DNA of 64,000 bases from Climacteris rufus (Eukaryota > Chordata > Aves > Passeriformes > Climacteridae). Made by a program: the position numbers and the translations under genes. Of this stretch, positions 26,183 through 38,010 are shown piece after piece; the first letter of the stretch is position 1; each line of letters opens with the position of its first letter. The DNA lies in assembly GCA_013398175.1 (NCBI GenBank), contig VZRZ01007860.1, positions 62,001-126,000 of the forward strand, in the 5' to 3' direction. The notes under the pieces were generated by a model that made no database searches, had not been told where the DNA came from, and saw nothing but the letters and a program-made list of their open reading frames with translations.

Positions 26183-27798
26183 AATAGATAAACCCTATCA
26201 AGTATGTAACATTGTAAGATCATTTAGAAAACAAATTAAAATGTGCTTAGCCCCATTATACTCAACCCAGTGCCATTCTTTCCTTTGACATCAGAAGAAC
26301 TATTGGATGTATTATTTGGTCAAACCCAGAGTATTAGGGAGCTTGCAAGCATCAGTGTGAGAGCCTTGCTCAGTTGAAGATACACTTTACTGTGCATCTT
26401 TTGTCCATTCAGTATTGTCACAGATTGAAGATAATTTGTAAATAGGTCAAAGAATTTGCTAGTGGAACCTATTCAACCTCCTCCACCTTCAGCAGGACTG
26501 CAATCTCAGATGGCTGTGTTCTGCCAGGTAGGTGAGCATGGGGAGAGTGATATGGACAACATCCCAACCCCTGAAAAAAAAAAAAAATGAAGGCACCTTG
26601 CAGGTTGAAACAGAGAACTGCCAAGAGCACAGTAAATGAAATGGCCAAGCTATGAGGCATATTGCTGTTTCTTCATCAGATAAAATAAATATGAAATATT
26701 GGTGTTTGGCAGGGACTTTCCTGCAAAGCTTTGACCAGTCCATGTTTCTCTCAGTTTGAAGCTATCACAAAAGTCAATTAAAGTTTCTTGAAGCAGCTTA
26801 TTTCTCTTATTTGAAAGAAGCATTTGAAAACATCATACTTAATTGATGTCAGTTTCTCAATTCTGTTTTTGAGAAGAGATTGACAGTGAGAAATGCTTCA
26901 TGCTTATTTTGAATTCAGGAATGCAGATGTGCTGTCAAATTAAGCATTAACACACATTGTGCTTGTGTTATTCGTGGGTATTTTTTTGAATATATTAGGT
27001 ACGTGACCTTTGCAGTTTATTCACTCAGAACCAGCACATGGGTGATAGTTCAGTGGGGCTCTTACTGTAGTGTGCTCTACATTTTTCTAAAATGTCTTCA
27101 AATAATTAAGAAATATGGCATACAGCTAGTGTTATTAGCATCTTTGAAGAGTGCTGTTAATCAAATAGCTACAAATCCAAAAAGATATTTTAAAAAATTA
27201 GAACAATCAAACTTGATTCCCTGCCACCCTCACAATGTATGTTACTGTTGTTCACAAAAGCATTTTTTCCCCATGTGGCTGGGTAATGAAATCAAGTCAG
27301 TGTGGTTCTTAGACTTTCTTAACATCCAAGGTTGCATCCCATCACACGCTACAGTGACTTCCAGCTACTCATATAACTGCAAGTGGCTTTTCTTTGAATC
27401 CTTTAAAGAGGTGGTAGAAAAGATTTAAGAAGCAGCTTTCAGAAGATGGTCTTTATGCTTTAAGTTCTCTATGAAAAGATCAGACTATAAAGCGCTCTTG
27501 TGAAACTGGCAGCAGTTCCAGTAGAAGCTGAGAAAGCTGTGAGGGTCCAGTGTGTGGAATAACTTGGTTTTTTTTTAAGAAGTCCATCATGACACAAAGC
27601 AAGTTGAAGACAGAAGGGATGAATCTCTTTGTTTTTCTTGTTTGGAGGTGTTGCTCATTCCCTATCACATGAGTATAAACTGGAAATTTCTACTGCCTTC
27701 TTGTTCTGAAAGAATATATAGACTCTAGTAAGGTCTTTTCTGCAGAATTGCTGTTCTAAAAGATACTGAAGAGTGATGTCATTGGTTAGGATGTTAAG

Positions 27799-27821
27799 TC
27801 ACTAGTCACTAGTGTCACTAG
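27799..27821. repeat. TCACTAG short repeat, three copies
   Basis: Two adjacent tcactag units and a third after a 2-base spacer. The actagt core is itself palindromic, so the block can also fold back. Confidence 0.85.
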
Positions 27822-30635
27822 TAGTTTGGGTCCTCATCAGTCACCAGCTATGAAATTATAGGGGCAAATGGTTGAGGAAGGCACTGTACAGTACTTATTG
27901 TTCTTTGAATTATGTTGCTGGTTTTGGTCTATGACCTACCAGCATCAAATCTTCAGAATATTTGACTTTTACATCAAGGAGTCAGGAGCCCTGCACATCA
28001 CACTCTTCACCGGGAAGCAGAACACTTGGAGCTGAAGTACAGACTGCAAATGCTAGGGGCAGCCTAAATCTGCAGCCTTTCAGCTTCATCCTCCTAAAAT
28101 GCAAGAGGGTTATCAAATGAGAACATGTTTATAATAAATCTGAGAGGGCTGTTGTAGCTATGACATACATAAATGTTTTCTTTCAATGCTCCTGCTGAGT
28201 TTCCAACTAGGTGTAGACCAGAGGAGAGTACGTTGTTGCCGGAGCAAACCCAGGTAGAATTAGGTCACCTTCCTTCCTCTCTGTGCATGCACCTGTCTGT
28301 TGCCACTTCTTGTTATTTCAGCCCTGCTGCTCACACTGTTGTAAGTGCAGAGCTCGTGGAGGTTCAGTGGGAGTGCCCAAGTGACTTCCTGTCCTGCTGC
28401 CATGGGCTGTACATGGGAGAGGTGACCCCTGGTAAAAGTCACCACCTGCCAGGTGCTGGGAAATACCAGAAAGCCAGGCTTCTGCATAAGGATTTCTTCT
28501 TGCCATTTTCTGTAATTGGAACAAATAGAAGGCTGTCAGGAAATGTTTTTTTGTGGAATATGAATTTCAGATTGAGGGTCCTCTAAGAGTGTTTTGCTAG
28601 GTGAGCCATTAGGACCATATGAATACCATGAGCAATGCTCTAAAGGGTAAAGCAGTGTAGTCTGTGCAGGAATGCTTGCTAAAGATACCTGATGGAGTGT
28701 AGAGAGGAAGCTATGCATATTCCTCTTGCAAAAGAATATTTGTTGCTAGAAACCAGTCAGCCTGTGAAGTATTCAATATTACTAAACACACCTTTGATTG
28801 AGCTTTAAAATGAGAGAAACATGCCTTGCATGCTTCCTTTTTTTGGCTACAAGTTTCCTTTCTTTAGCAGGTCTTTTGTGCTGGATTCTAAGTTAGTGTG
28901 CTTACAATTATTGGGGTATTCCTTCTGGAATTCTTAAAATGTAATTCAGTGACCAGTTGTAGCCACAGTGTTTTTGTTGTGGCTGTTGGCTATTCCTACA
29001 CCTAACAGATGGCACTCGTGCACACTGACAAGCTGTGGGATAGCTGAGCATTACTAATAAAACCTATCACATGTTAAACTTGACCTGACATTAATCAAGT
29101 TTTGAATGCTACAAATGATTCATGGATAATAATTAGTCTCTTGATCATATTAGTGAACATCAGTCTCACATTCCTGCCATTATCTGCTTCCATTCTTACA
29201 GGGAACAAATCTATTGCAGTAATTAGGTGTTTTTAATGTCTTTTGAGCCAAAATGTTCCGTATTATTAACTTGGCAAAGAGGTTATTTTTAGTCTTTCAG
29301 TATGATTGATTTCAGAGCTTCTAGTAAATTAACAAACTGAAAGGCTTTCCATAAAATAATATTTTATAAAAAGTATGTATTTTTAAATTTTGTCAACTGG
29401 AAAAGTTCCCATGTGTCTTTACACAGTCATTTGGTATATTTTTCATCACCATATGATTCAGCTGTTGCCAGAGATTACACAGTTCAAAATAGTGGTGATT
29501 TTATTAAGCAGGTGAACCTTTGAAGTTTACTTTTACTCCTTTTGTTTAGTTACTGAGTTACTGGTTGACATCAAGTGCTTTCAAGATGTGCATATCCATA
29601 CAGACAAAATAATGTTTGCAGCTTTTCTCTGGTTTTGTCTAGAATTAGCATCTTGAGTGATGGCTGTGAGAAAGCTAGGATTTGAGCTTTGAGCATAATT
29701 TTTTTAAAGGATTTTCATCCAATTTTACAGTCCTGATTTTACAGCCCAAAAGCATGAAATTTCTTTTTAAGTAATGAGCAAGTGAGAAGTTTATACTTTG
29801 TGTTCCTTATGCAGTTAGGGCAAAGTAGATAATTTCACTGGTTTACTAAAAATGTAGCAGTTATCTTCAATATGTGTTGGCTCCTAATTAGCATAGGAAA
29901 CTTCTTTAAGCAATTACTTCTTAAAGAGCTCCGTTTTTAATTTATTTTCTAAAGTTTTTGATCCTGCTTTTCCTTTATGCATATTTTACATCATTGGCAT
30001 GGGTCAGGAAATATTTTGTAACTTTTTTTCCTTAGCATATTAGCTTAAGAATATTTAGTGTAAGCTGTGGTTTTCTGCTGCACTCTGTTATTGTGTTGCA
30101 TTTTCTTTCTTGCCTTTTGTTGCTGGTAAGATAAATATAGCTAAATACAATGAGTAATGGAGGATGCATTATGGAATTGGACTTTACCCTGATGTAGATA
30201 CACTTCAGCTGATACTGTTCTTACCTCATTTATTTGATGTAAGGTAGCATATCATATTTGGATTAGGAAATGAGACTAATGCAGAGGAAACCAGGTCATG
30301 TTAAATTATTTAAAATCTGCTTTTCAACATTTTTATAAGTCATTTGGAGGAAAACATGAAATCATATAAATAAGAGAACACTTGTGGTTTTCTGAGGGAA
30401 ATAAAAGTTAACATGGAAGCAGAAATCTTTACTTTATGACCATGTGTGAAGTCACACTCCTGAGATCGTGGGCTGTGACTTCAGGACCTTCAGAATTACT
30501 TGGAAGGAGCCACTTTGAGGCATGCAAATGTTGTGCTAAGCCCTTGGCTGGTCAAATACTTTGGCAAATGCTCGTGTATCCAGTGATCTCCTTGAAATGA
30601 GAAAAGGAGACTCCTGTGGAAGAGAACAGAGTGGG

Positions 30636-30636
<1 letters not shown>

Positions 30637-30674
<38 letters not shown>

Positions 30675-30716
30675 CCTNNNNNNNNNNNNNNNNNNNNNNN
30701 NNNNTTTTTTTTTTTT
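30637..30716. repeat. Poly-T tract with 27-N assembly gap
   Basis: A run of 38 T at 30637-30674, then cct, then N at 30678-30704, then 12 T to 30716. The N bases are a sequencing or assembly gap inside a homopolymer, so the true length is unknown. Open frames translated through it as phenylalanine runs are meaningless. It could be the tail of a minus-strand retroposon, but I recognise no element body beside it. Confidence 0.95.
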
Positions 30717-33700
30717 GCTTCTATGTCCCTTCTGGAATATTCTGTCTAGTCTAGATGGGATGGTTTCAGTTGATAAAAAAATGGTATCTGTGGGATATCT
30801 TTTGAGCAGACGTTGAAATATTTGAAGAGTTACATCTGCTTCCTTGTGAAATGTTTGAAATGTGAACCTTGTTTCTAAAAAAAAAACCTCTAAGAGATGT
30901 CTTGGTCAGAATCTAAATAGAGGAACAAGGAAGAAAAGTTGGAGGCAGAAAAAACTGCTGAGAAACAGGAATTAATTTTTAAATTGCACAGGCAGTACTT
31001 CATTGGACAGCTTAATGAAGATTGTGGTTCTCCATCACAGCATGCTGTAATTTGAGATTTCACAGTTTTCCAAATAAATTACTTGGCACTTGAGCATATC
31101 ACTTGAAGAGGAACTTAAATATGCATGAGAGGAGAGGGTTTCATCCCTCACAGTTGTCTGAAAGTTAGTCTGAAATGGTGATCCAGGCTGTGTCTGGTTT
31201 GGAGCAGGGAGGGAAGGAAGCAATGGTACTGCCAGAGGTGTGTCTTTGATCCTCTCCCATCTGCCCCCAGATTGTTCATTTACACTAAGGTTGTTTAGGT
31301 CAGCAGTTTTACTTGCAATGTCATGTTAGATGAGAGGATTGGTATTGTGAATCTGAAAAAGATAGAAGTCTGCATGGATTGAGTTTTAACATGTTTCTTT
31401 TCTTTTCCCTTTTTTAAAATCTATTTTTCAGAAGGTGTGTGCTCTCTTTATTTCCCAAAACCATTAATTCTCCAGAGTCACTAAAAGCTGTTTTGAAAGT
31501 TTTACCGTATATCTGTAGTAATTCAGTCAAAGAACTGAAATCTAAACTTCTCTTAACACTTTGTTTAGGGCCCTATTTCTGTTAAAATGTGAACTAGCCA
31601 ACTGCTATTTGTGGAAAGTTTGAGATTTGGGGTTTTATTTTTAAATAATGTGTGAAACTTTTTCACCCCATGGCATAGTTACTCACATGCTATTTGATGC
31701 TTTTTTGCTTTGAGACTGAAAGCAGCTGTTCAGTTCGTGGTACCTTCTCTGCTTGTAGACACAAAACAAACCAAAGAAGACAAGATGCTGCAAGACAGGG
31801 GAAACTGCAAAGATTCTGGTGAGAAGGAAGGAGCCATAGCTTAGAGGAGCAGCTTCCCTCACTCGACATTAAGCTGCATCTGACAATTGTTTTTAAGCAC
31901 TGCACAGCAGCCTGTGTTCTCATCTGAAAGGAAGCTCATACCCCACCCAATGCATGCTTAATTCTTTTCCAGGAGGCCTCCTTTTCAAAATGAAGTGTTT
32001 GAAAGCTGGAGTTTAGAATATTAGTAGTTTGGATGATGGCTCCATTATTGCCTGATACAGTTGGATTTATTTTTGGGAAATGTGATGATTGGGATGAATC
32101 TGAGCCAGACTATTTTTGCTTTGTTTTAACTGAACTGATCTCAATATAAAAATCATTCAGTGGGATTTCTGATGTCATTCAAAACCAGGATTTATGAAGA
32201 TTTATGTAGCAGGTTATCTACAGAGATGTATGAGCTCATGTTTCTAAAACTTGACAGTTGGCAGGATGTGAGAATTACTTTATGGCTGCTGGGGAAGGCT
32301 GTCATCCTCAGAGAAAGGGATTGTCCTTTAAGTTGGGCTGAAACCTAAACTGGGGAACATGCTGGCTCTGAAGTTAGGAATGACAGTAGGCTCATGTCTG
32401 AAGGTATTTTACATTCTGGCTAACTGGCAATTCATAGTTTATTTGTAGCTTAATACTTTTGAGTGAAGTATGTTCCCTGTCACAACTCTCTCTGTAGTGT
32501 GAACAGGTTCAGATGATCAATAATTTGAAGGTAGCTTTGGAAAACTGCATAGGAACTGCAGGCTTGACTTGAAGTGAAGGATAGAGCAGTTCTGAAATTG
32601 AATAAGTAAGGAAAAGGGACACGTATTTATCTTGTATTATAACATTCAAAGGGTTTTTTTCTGTATCCCTCAATATTTCAGAAGGCTAACAAGCAGTGTC
32701 AGTTTTGAATCAGAAATACAGACAAAATGGTTAGCATTATTTGCATATTGTGACACAGGAGCTCAATAATTGTTATGTGCAAGGACCTTGGTAAAATTAT
32801 TTTGTAGAAGGTCAGTATGACTTTGAAGAGTCATCATTGTGTTTTGGAATCCTCATAACTTGTGCTTCCATGAGATCTTACTTTTTATTTTTTTGTAAGG
32901 GGAAGGAAAAGGCACAGTAGTATGAGCTGGACTTATCTATTTTATGAATAATATAATATCTGCAAACTCATAGAATCATGTGTCTTGCCTCAGAAATATC
33001 AAAACACTAATGAAAACCTACTAGCGTTATATGGAATTGGTATGCACCTAAATTTTCTCTCCTTCCTGCTGAAGGAGCAAAGTGATTTCTTTGTTGGTAT
33101 AAGTACAGAGAGATCTCTAAAGTGTAAATTTTCAATTGTCCACAGAAGAACTGCTGACTGGTTCAGTGTTTTAGCAAAATCACCTTCAGCAAGTTATTAG
33201 TGCTGCTTTGGTGACATACTGCTGTTCTTCATCTCAGTGTTTAAGGAGCAAGGAGAAATCCTGTTACTCATCATACAGCTCCACTCAGTCCATGCAATTG
33301 TACCATTCTTTTGGTTAGAGGAATGTTATTAGATGTACCACTAATTTTAAATTTAGTTAAAAAGTATGAAAGGAAAAGATTTGTATAAGAAACTGTAATA
33401 CCAGTATATGGCTTATTGCAATGTTCACGGGGAAGCAGGAGGCTGAAAGAAATGAACAAAGGGGATCTCAGGTGGAAGCAGATGCCATGAGGCTACAAGG
33501 GATTGCATGCCAGAAGAGCTGGTTCCCATGCATCATTTACCCATCTTTTAGAAAATGTCATTGAGATGCATTGCACTTTATCTGATCCATGGCAGTCATC
33601 CCAGTCAAGCAGGTGTGCCATTGATCATGGTGCCGGTTAAAAAAGACCATTCTGTTCAAGTTCATTAGAAATTCTAATGTATGGAATGTTGAACAATGTT

Positions 33701-34023
33701 TATTGAAAAGATGAACCATGATATTTACATTTGAAGTTCATAAACTGAAAAAATGTAACCTTTTTAGTGTCAAAAGTGCTTGTATGTCAAACATTCTTTT
33801 TCTGCTCGTTTTCCTGTCATTCCAAACATTCTGCAATATTCAATGTGTATGCAGTCTGCTGTTCATAGACAACCTCTAGATAGTTTAATTCTCAAGAAAA
33901 TTTTTATGGGAATAAGGTCAGAGAAAATGTACATTCCTTCCTGCCCTCCCCCCAATTGTCAATCCTTTCTAGTCAAAATTCTAGCGAGAGTGTTATCATT
34001 CAAATACATGTCATTGATCTAAT

Positions 34024-34065
34024 GAGAATGAAAGCAGCATAATTGAGAATGAAAGCAGAATAACT
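34024..34065. repeat. 21-bp tandem repeat, two copies
   Basis: gagaatgaaagcagcataatt at 34024-34044 is followed directly by gagaatgaaagcagaataact at 34045-34065, with two mismatches. Confidence 0.88.
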
Positions 34066-36473
34066 GGGAGTACAAAAACGTGTAGTTACCTGTTGAGGCT
34101 TGCTCTGGATTTAAAATCCTTTTGTCTTTGATATCTAATTGACTCTTGGAGGAGCTATCTTAGTGAGAACACTGTGGACCTCCAAACTGAGAACGTGTTT
34201 GAGTGTGAAACTCGATGGCATCTTGATGAGATGGATTCCTTTACATATTGTAATTCCAGCTAAGTAGTGAATGAAAAGTATCAGAATGTTTTTCTGAAAT
34301 GGGAAAGTTTTAATTTATGTTTTCTTCTCCATTTATCCAGTTGTTATGATACTTTAATCTAGTTTTCTAAAACTACGTGAAGACAGATTGGAGAAAGTTG
34401 CAGGCCAAAACATGCATGATAATTATTTTATGCTTTTCCACATATCCAAATTAAAATATGGTTTCTATATTCTTAAGTTTTATTTTGGGAAGGAATACAT
34501 AATTCAGTTATGTGAGCTCCGACACGAAGGTCCTCAAATTGTTCCCTTAAGAACTTCAGAAAAAGAAACAGAGGTGATTGGTTTCTCTTTGCCACATCAG
34601 TTAATGCCTTTTAATAGGTTAGCTAGAAATTATAAAAGGTATAGTCTCAGCTAATTAGAAGTTTCTGGGTTTTTAAAAAAGTACTGTTATTCATTAATAC
34701 TATTATTCTTCAGGGAGAGAGTTTTTGGTACCTGGATTTAATGAAATCAGTCTTGTGTGTTTTTGTAAGTTTGAAGCATATTCTTATTACAGATATCTCA
34801 CTGGCCAGTCAGTTTTGGAACTGCACAGTAACCTTGCAAGTGGTCCACAGAAGACATAGCTTGTGTGGATATTAAAAAAACCCACAATTTTTTTAAGTTT
34901 TAGGCATTTGTTTAAATATTTTTCCAATGCACTCATTGCTCTGATGAAACAAAGACTAACAATTATGAAAGAATTTGGGATTATTTTATTGTTATTTTGT
35001 GTAGACATATGGTAGCAAATGCATTACATTGTAAGCCTCAGCTGTAAATTTCATAATAATAGCAGCTTCTAACAGCAAGGTACAGCTTCAAGTTTCAATT
35101 ATGGGCTTTCTTGACTGAACAATAGTGTTTCACTGGGTAGTTTCTTACTGAGAATCAAATATTCTTAAAATATTTTATCACTTGAGAATACTCTCATAGT
35201 GTATCTTTTCAACTAAATTGTATCTAAAAGTTGAATAGTGAAAGCTTTATTTCTGATTGGAGCTACAGGCACGAATATGCTAATGACTGGATAAGAAAAA
35301 AAGCTAGCTTTTTATAACAAAATGATCAGTTGTTCTGTGCAAACAGTTACAGGTTTAAGTGACATATGTTAAATTATTATTTCTTTAAGTATTTGGCCAT
35401 CAGGCTTTTGATCCATGAAAGATACAAGTGCATTGCTTTTAGTTGTACAGCCCATAGCAGGATACGAGTGTTAATTTTCAGCTCCTTTCATTCTTTATTG
35501 ACTTAATTTGAATAATTTAGTCATAATTTGGTCAGCAGGTCATTGAGTTATGTTGAACTCTAGAAAGGAAATGGTACAAAATTTAGCAGACCAGGCCAAA
35601 ATGATGCTTTTAAAACTGACTGTGATTTGCTGAGTTCTGTAAATGCTATGTTTTATCACCATATGGTTACTTGTAGAACAAAGTCTTTTGAATTACTAAA
35701 AGCACCTACAGCTTCAGGACAGATTCTTTGTGTCTGCAGTAAAAGATAAATTGAAATTAATAAAGAGATATTTTGGTAATTCTCCTAATTTTTGCTATTA
35801 CTCGTCAGTTGTAATTCTCCTTGGTTATTTGCTTTTCCTTAGGCAAGTCATAATTTAATATGGAAGTATATCATCAATTCTCCTAACTGTTGACTAGCTG
35901 GTTTCAGTGGTTTGTTTAATTATATGTTTTTTCTCTGGTAAATGCATCTTGATGGATATATTTACCTCCATATGGAATTTGCAGTCTTTGAAAGCATAAA
36001 ATAGAATATTCAAATTCACATTAGTTCAAAGAGTTGTTTTACAGTTGTGTAGCTGTGTTACCAGCTTATGCCCTAGTTAGGGAGTCTTAAACATGAATTT
36101 TGAATGATGCACTGAAGTATTTTTCAGGAGATAAGTTCAATCTAAAGTAAGTGCTACTTGTGTGTTAAAGTGGCAAATGGATGGTTTAATTTGCCCACAA
36201 ATGACTGTAGTGTCCTGTATTAGAGGTGATATTTCTTCATCTTTTAGTGTATAAAATCATCTTGGTTTCTATGTGTTTCTATTTGGACAAAGGCATTTTC
36301 TAGCCTTGAGTATTCTTTGTAAAAACTGCTGCTTTGTTGATGTTGACATTTCCCAAGCTAATGTTAAACCATAAATAAGCTGTTTACTGGCAAACGATGC
36401 AGTAGTAGCATATAATCTGCTTTGATGTGCATTTCTCTATGGAAAAAAGATTTCTTTCCCTTTTGTTCTACAG

Positions 36474-36542
36474 CTTCTGGAAGGAAACTTTGCCAGAGAA
36501 GTTAGCCATGAAGTGGATGGACTGATATTTCAGCCTACAGGA
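36474..36542 (+). CDS. RNGTT: RNGTT exon C: capping enzyme residues 424-446 (motif IV)
   Basis: This 69-nt exon, phase 0 at both ends, encodes 23 residues from LLEGNFAREV to GLIFQPTG. The acceptor is ttttgttctacag ending at 36473; the donor is GTAAGT at 36543. It carries motif IV, DGLIF; its aspartate codon GAT at 36516-36518 corresponds to mammalian D438, needed for guanylyl transfer. The exon length is an exact multiple of three, so skipping it keeps the frame but removes motif IV. From memory, a human capping-enzyme cDNA lacking 69 bp (23 residues) in a conserved motif has been described, which would fit this exon. All residues of the motif are intact here. Confidence 0.95.
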
Positions 36543-37196
36543 GTAAGTAGCGTGAAGAATGGATTTTTCTCCTTTCAGTGCCAGATGAAATTCTCACTCC
36601 CCCTCCCCACTCATCCATCTACTACCTAATCTTTGTTTTGGTCAGGATTACTTTGCAGTGTTGTTTCTGACTGGTTGCTATCTAATTTGTAGTATGTGTG
36701 ATTTCTTACTAATCGATGGTGGTAGTTTTCAGGAATCATCTCATGTTTTTTTAGAGTATGTACTATGAATGTGTGCTGCTAAATAGGGAGGAATTTTCTA
36801 TGACTTGTATGAGTTTCGTGAATCTTTCAGCCACTGAGCTCTTATATTATTTTGCTTTCTCAAGGATGTTCACACATTAAAATTCCTTTAAAATTTGTGA
36901 CTTATGTTGTTGAAGTGCAATTAAAGCATGATAAAGTCTTGAGCTGTGTCTGCCAGTGTAAAGGTATGAGTAGCCTGGGAGAAGTCACCAGAAGAACTGC
37001 AGACAACCAGAAAAAATAATGTAAGTGGTTCTTGAGCAGGGAATGTGGCTTTAAAGGATGTCAATAGCATGGCCTCATCCATTCTATTACTGCTGCTGTT
37101 GAATCAGATACAGTGGATACACTGCAATATGTATTGTATACTGGCATAGATCATGTCTGTGGCATCATCCATCTTGACATTTTTCTTAGCTTGTAA

Positions 37197-38010
37197 ATCA
37201 TAGGATGGTTTGAGTTGGAAGGGACCTTAAAGATGATCTAATTCCAACCCCCTGCCAGAGCAGGGTAGGGACACCTTCTACTAGACCACATTGCTCAGAC
37301 CATTCAGCCTGGCCTTGAACACTTCTGGGGATGAGCATCCACAATTCTCTGAATAACCTGTTTCACTGCCTCAGTGTCCTCAAAGTAAAGAACTTCTCTT
37401 TCAGTATGAAGCCATTCGCCCTTGTCCAGTCACTACAAGCCCTTGTCAGAACTCGCTCTCCATCTTTTTTGTAGGCCCCTCTTAGATACAGGAAGGCTGC
37501 TAAAAGATCTTCCTGGAGCCTTCTCTTCTCCAGGTTGAATATACCCAACTGTGTCAGCCTGACTTCATAGGAGAGCTGCTCCAGCCCTGTGACCATCTCA
37601 GTGGCCCTTCTCTGGACTTGTTGCAATAGGTCCATGTCTTCCTTATGCTGGGGGCCCCAGAGCTGGACACAGCACTCCGGGTGGGTTCTGAGGAGAGCAG
37701 AGGGGCAGAATCCCCTCCCTCTCCCTGCAGTCCACGCTTCTTGTGGTGCAGTCCAGGGTGTCATTGGCTTTCTGGACTACAGGTGCACATTGCTGGGTCA
37801 TGTTGAGCTTTTTGTCCACAAACACCCCCAAGTCCTTCTCCCCAGGGCTAGTCTTGATCCATTCTCCATCCAGCCTGTATTTTTACTTGGGATTTCCCTG
37901 ACACAGGGGCAGGACCTTGCACGTGGCCTTGTTGAACTTGAATATTTGCACCGGCGCATCTCTCAAGCCTGTCAAGGCATCCCTTCCCTCCAGTGTATGA
38001 CTGAATCAAG
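37197..38010 (-). mobile_element. CR1 LINE fragment, minus strand (about 0.8 kb)
   Basis: The longest clear CR1 copy here. The 3' end (rc of catagga tggtttgagttgga) is at 37197 and the body runs to about 38010. On the minus strand, 37363-37764 is open and translates to the C-terminal part of the CR1 reverse-transcriptase ORF, with blocks such as VQRRATEMVTGLEQLSYEVR and NLEKRRLQEDLLAAFLYLRG. Near 37945 the match skips consensus sequence, suggesting an internal deletion, and the 5' part is missing. The element opposes RNGTT, so its antisense is transcribed with the gene. Confidence 0.93.

Larger units (their letters stand above)
17419..36473 (+). other. RNGTT: RNGTT intron between exons B and C (19.1 kb)
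   Basis: A GT-AG intron with donor GTAAGC and acceptor ttttgttctacag ending at 36473. It holds a TA/TATG microsatellite (17944-17980), poly-T runs (19902-19916, 21344-21358), a probable LTR ending at 21043, a 24-bp tandem repeat (26135-26182), short duplications (18492-18523, 27799-27821, 34024-34065) and a poly-T tract with an assembly gap (30637-30716). The rest is AT-rich with no gene recognised. Open frames at 27003-27428 and 28173-28586 have no features I can assign. Confidence 0.88.

Noticed and set aside
28173..28586. 137-codon + strand open frame
   Set aside because: No ATG-anchored domain, no recognisable family, overlapping frames open on the other strand; best explained by a locally GC-richer patch.
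30561..30816. Two + strand frames rich in phenylalanine with undefined residues
   Set aside because: They are translations through the poly-T tract and the N gap.
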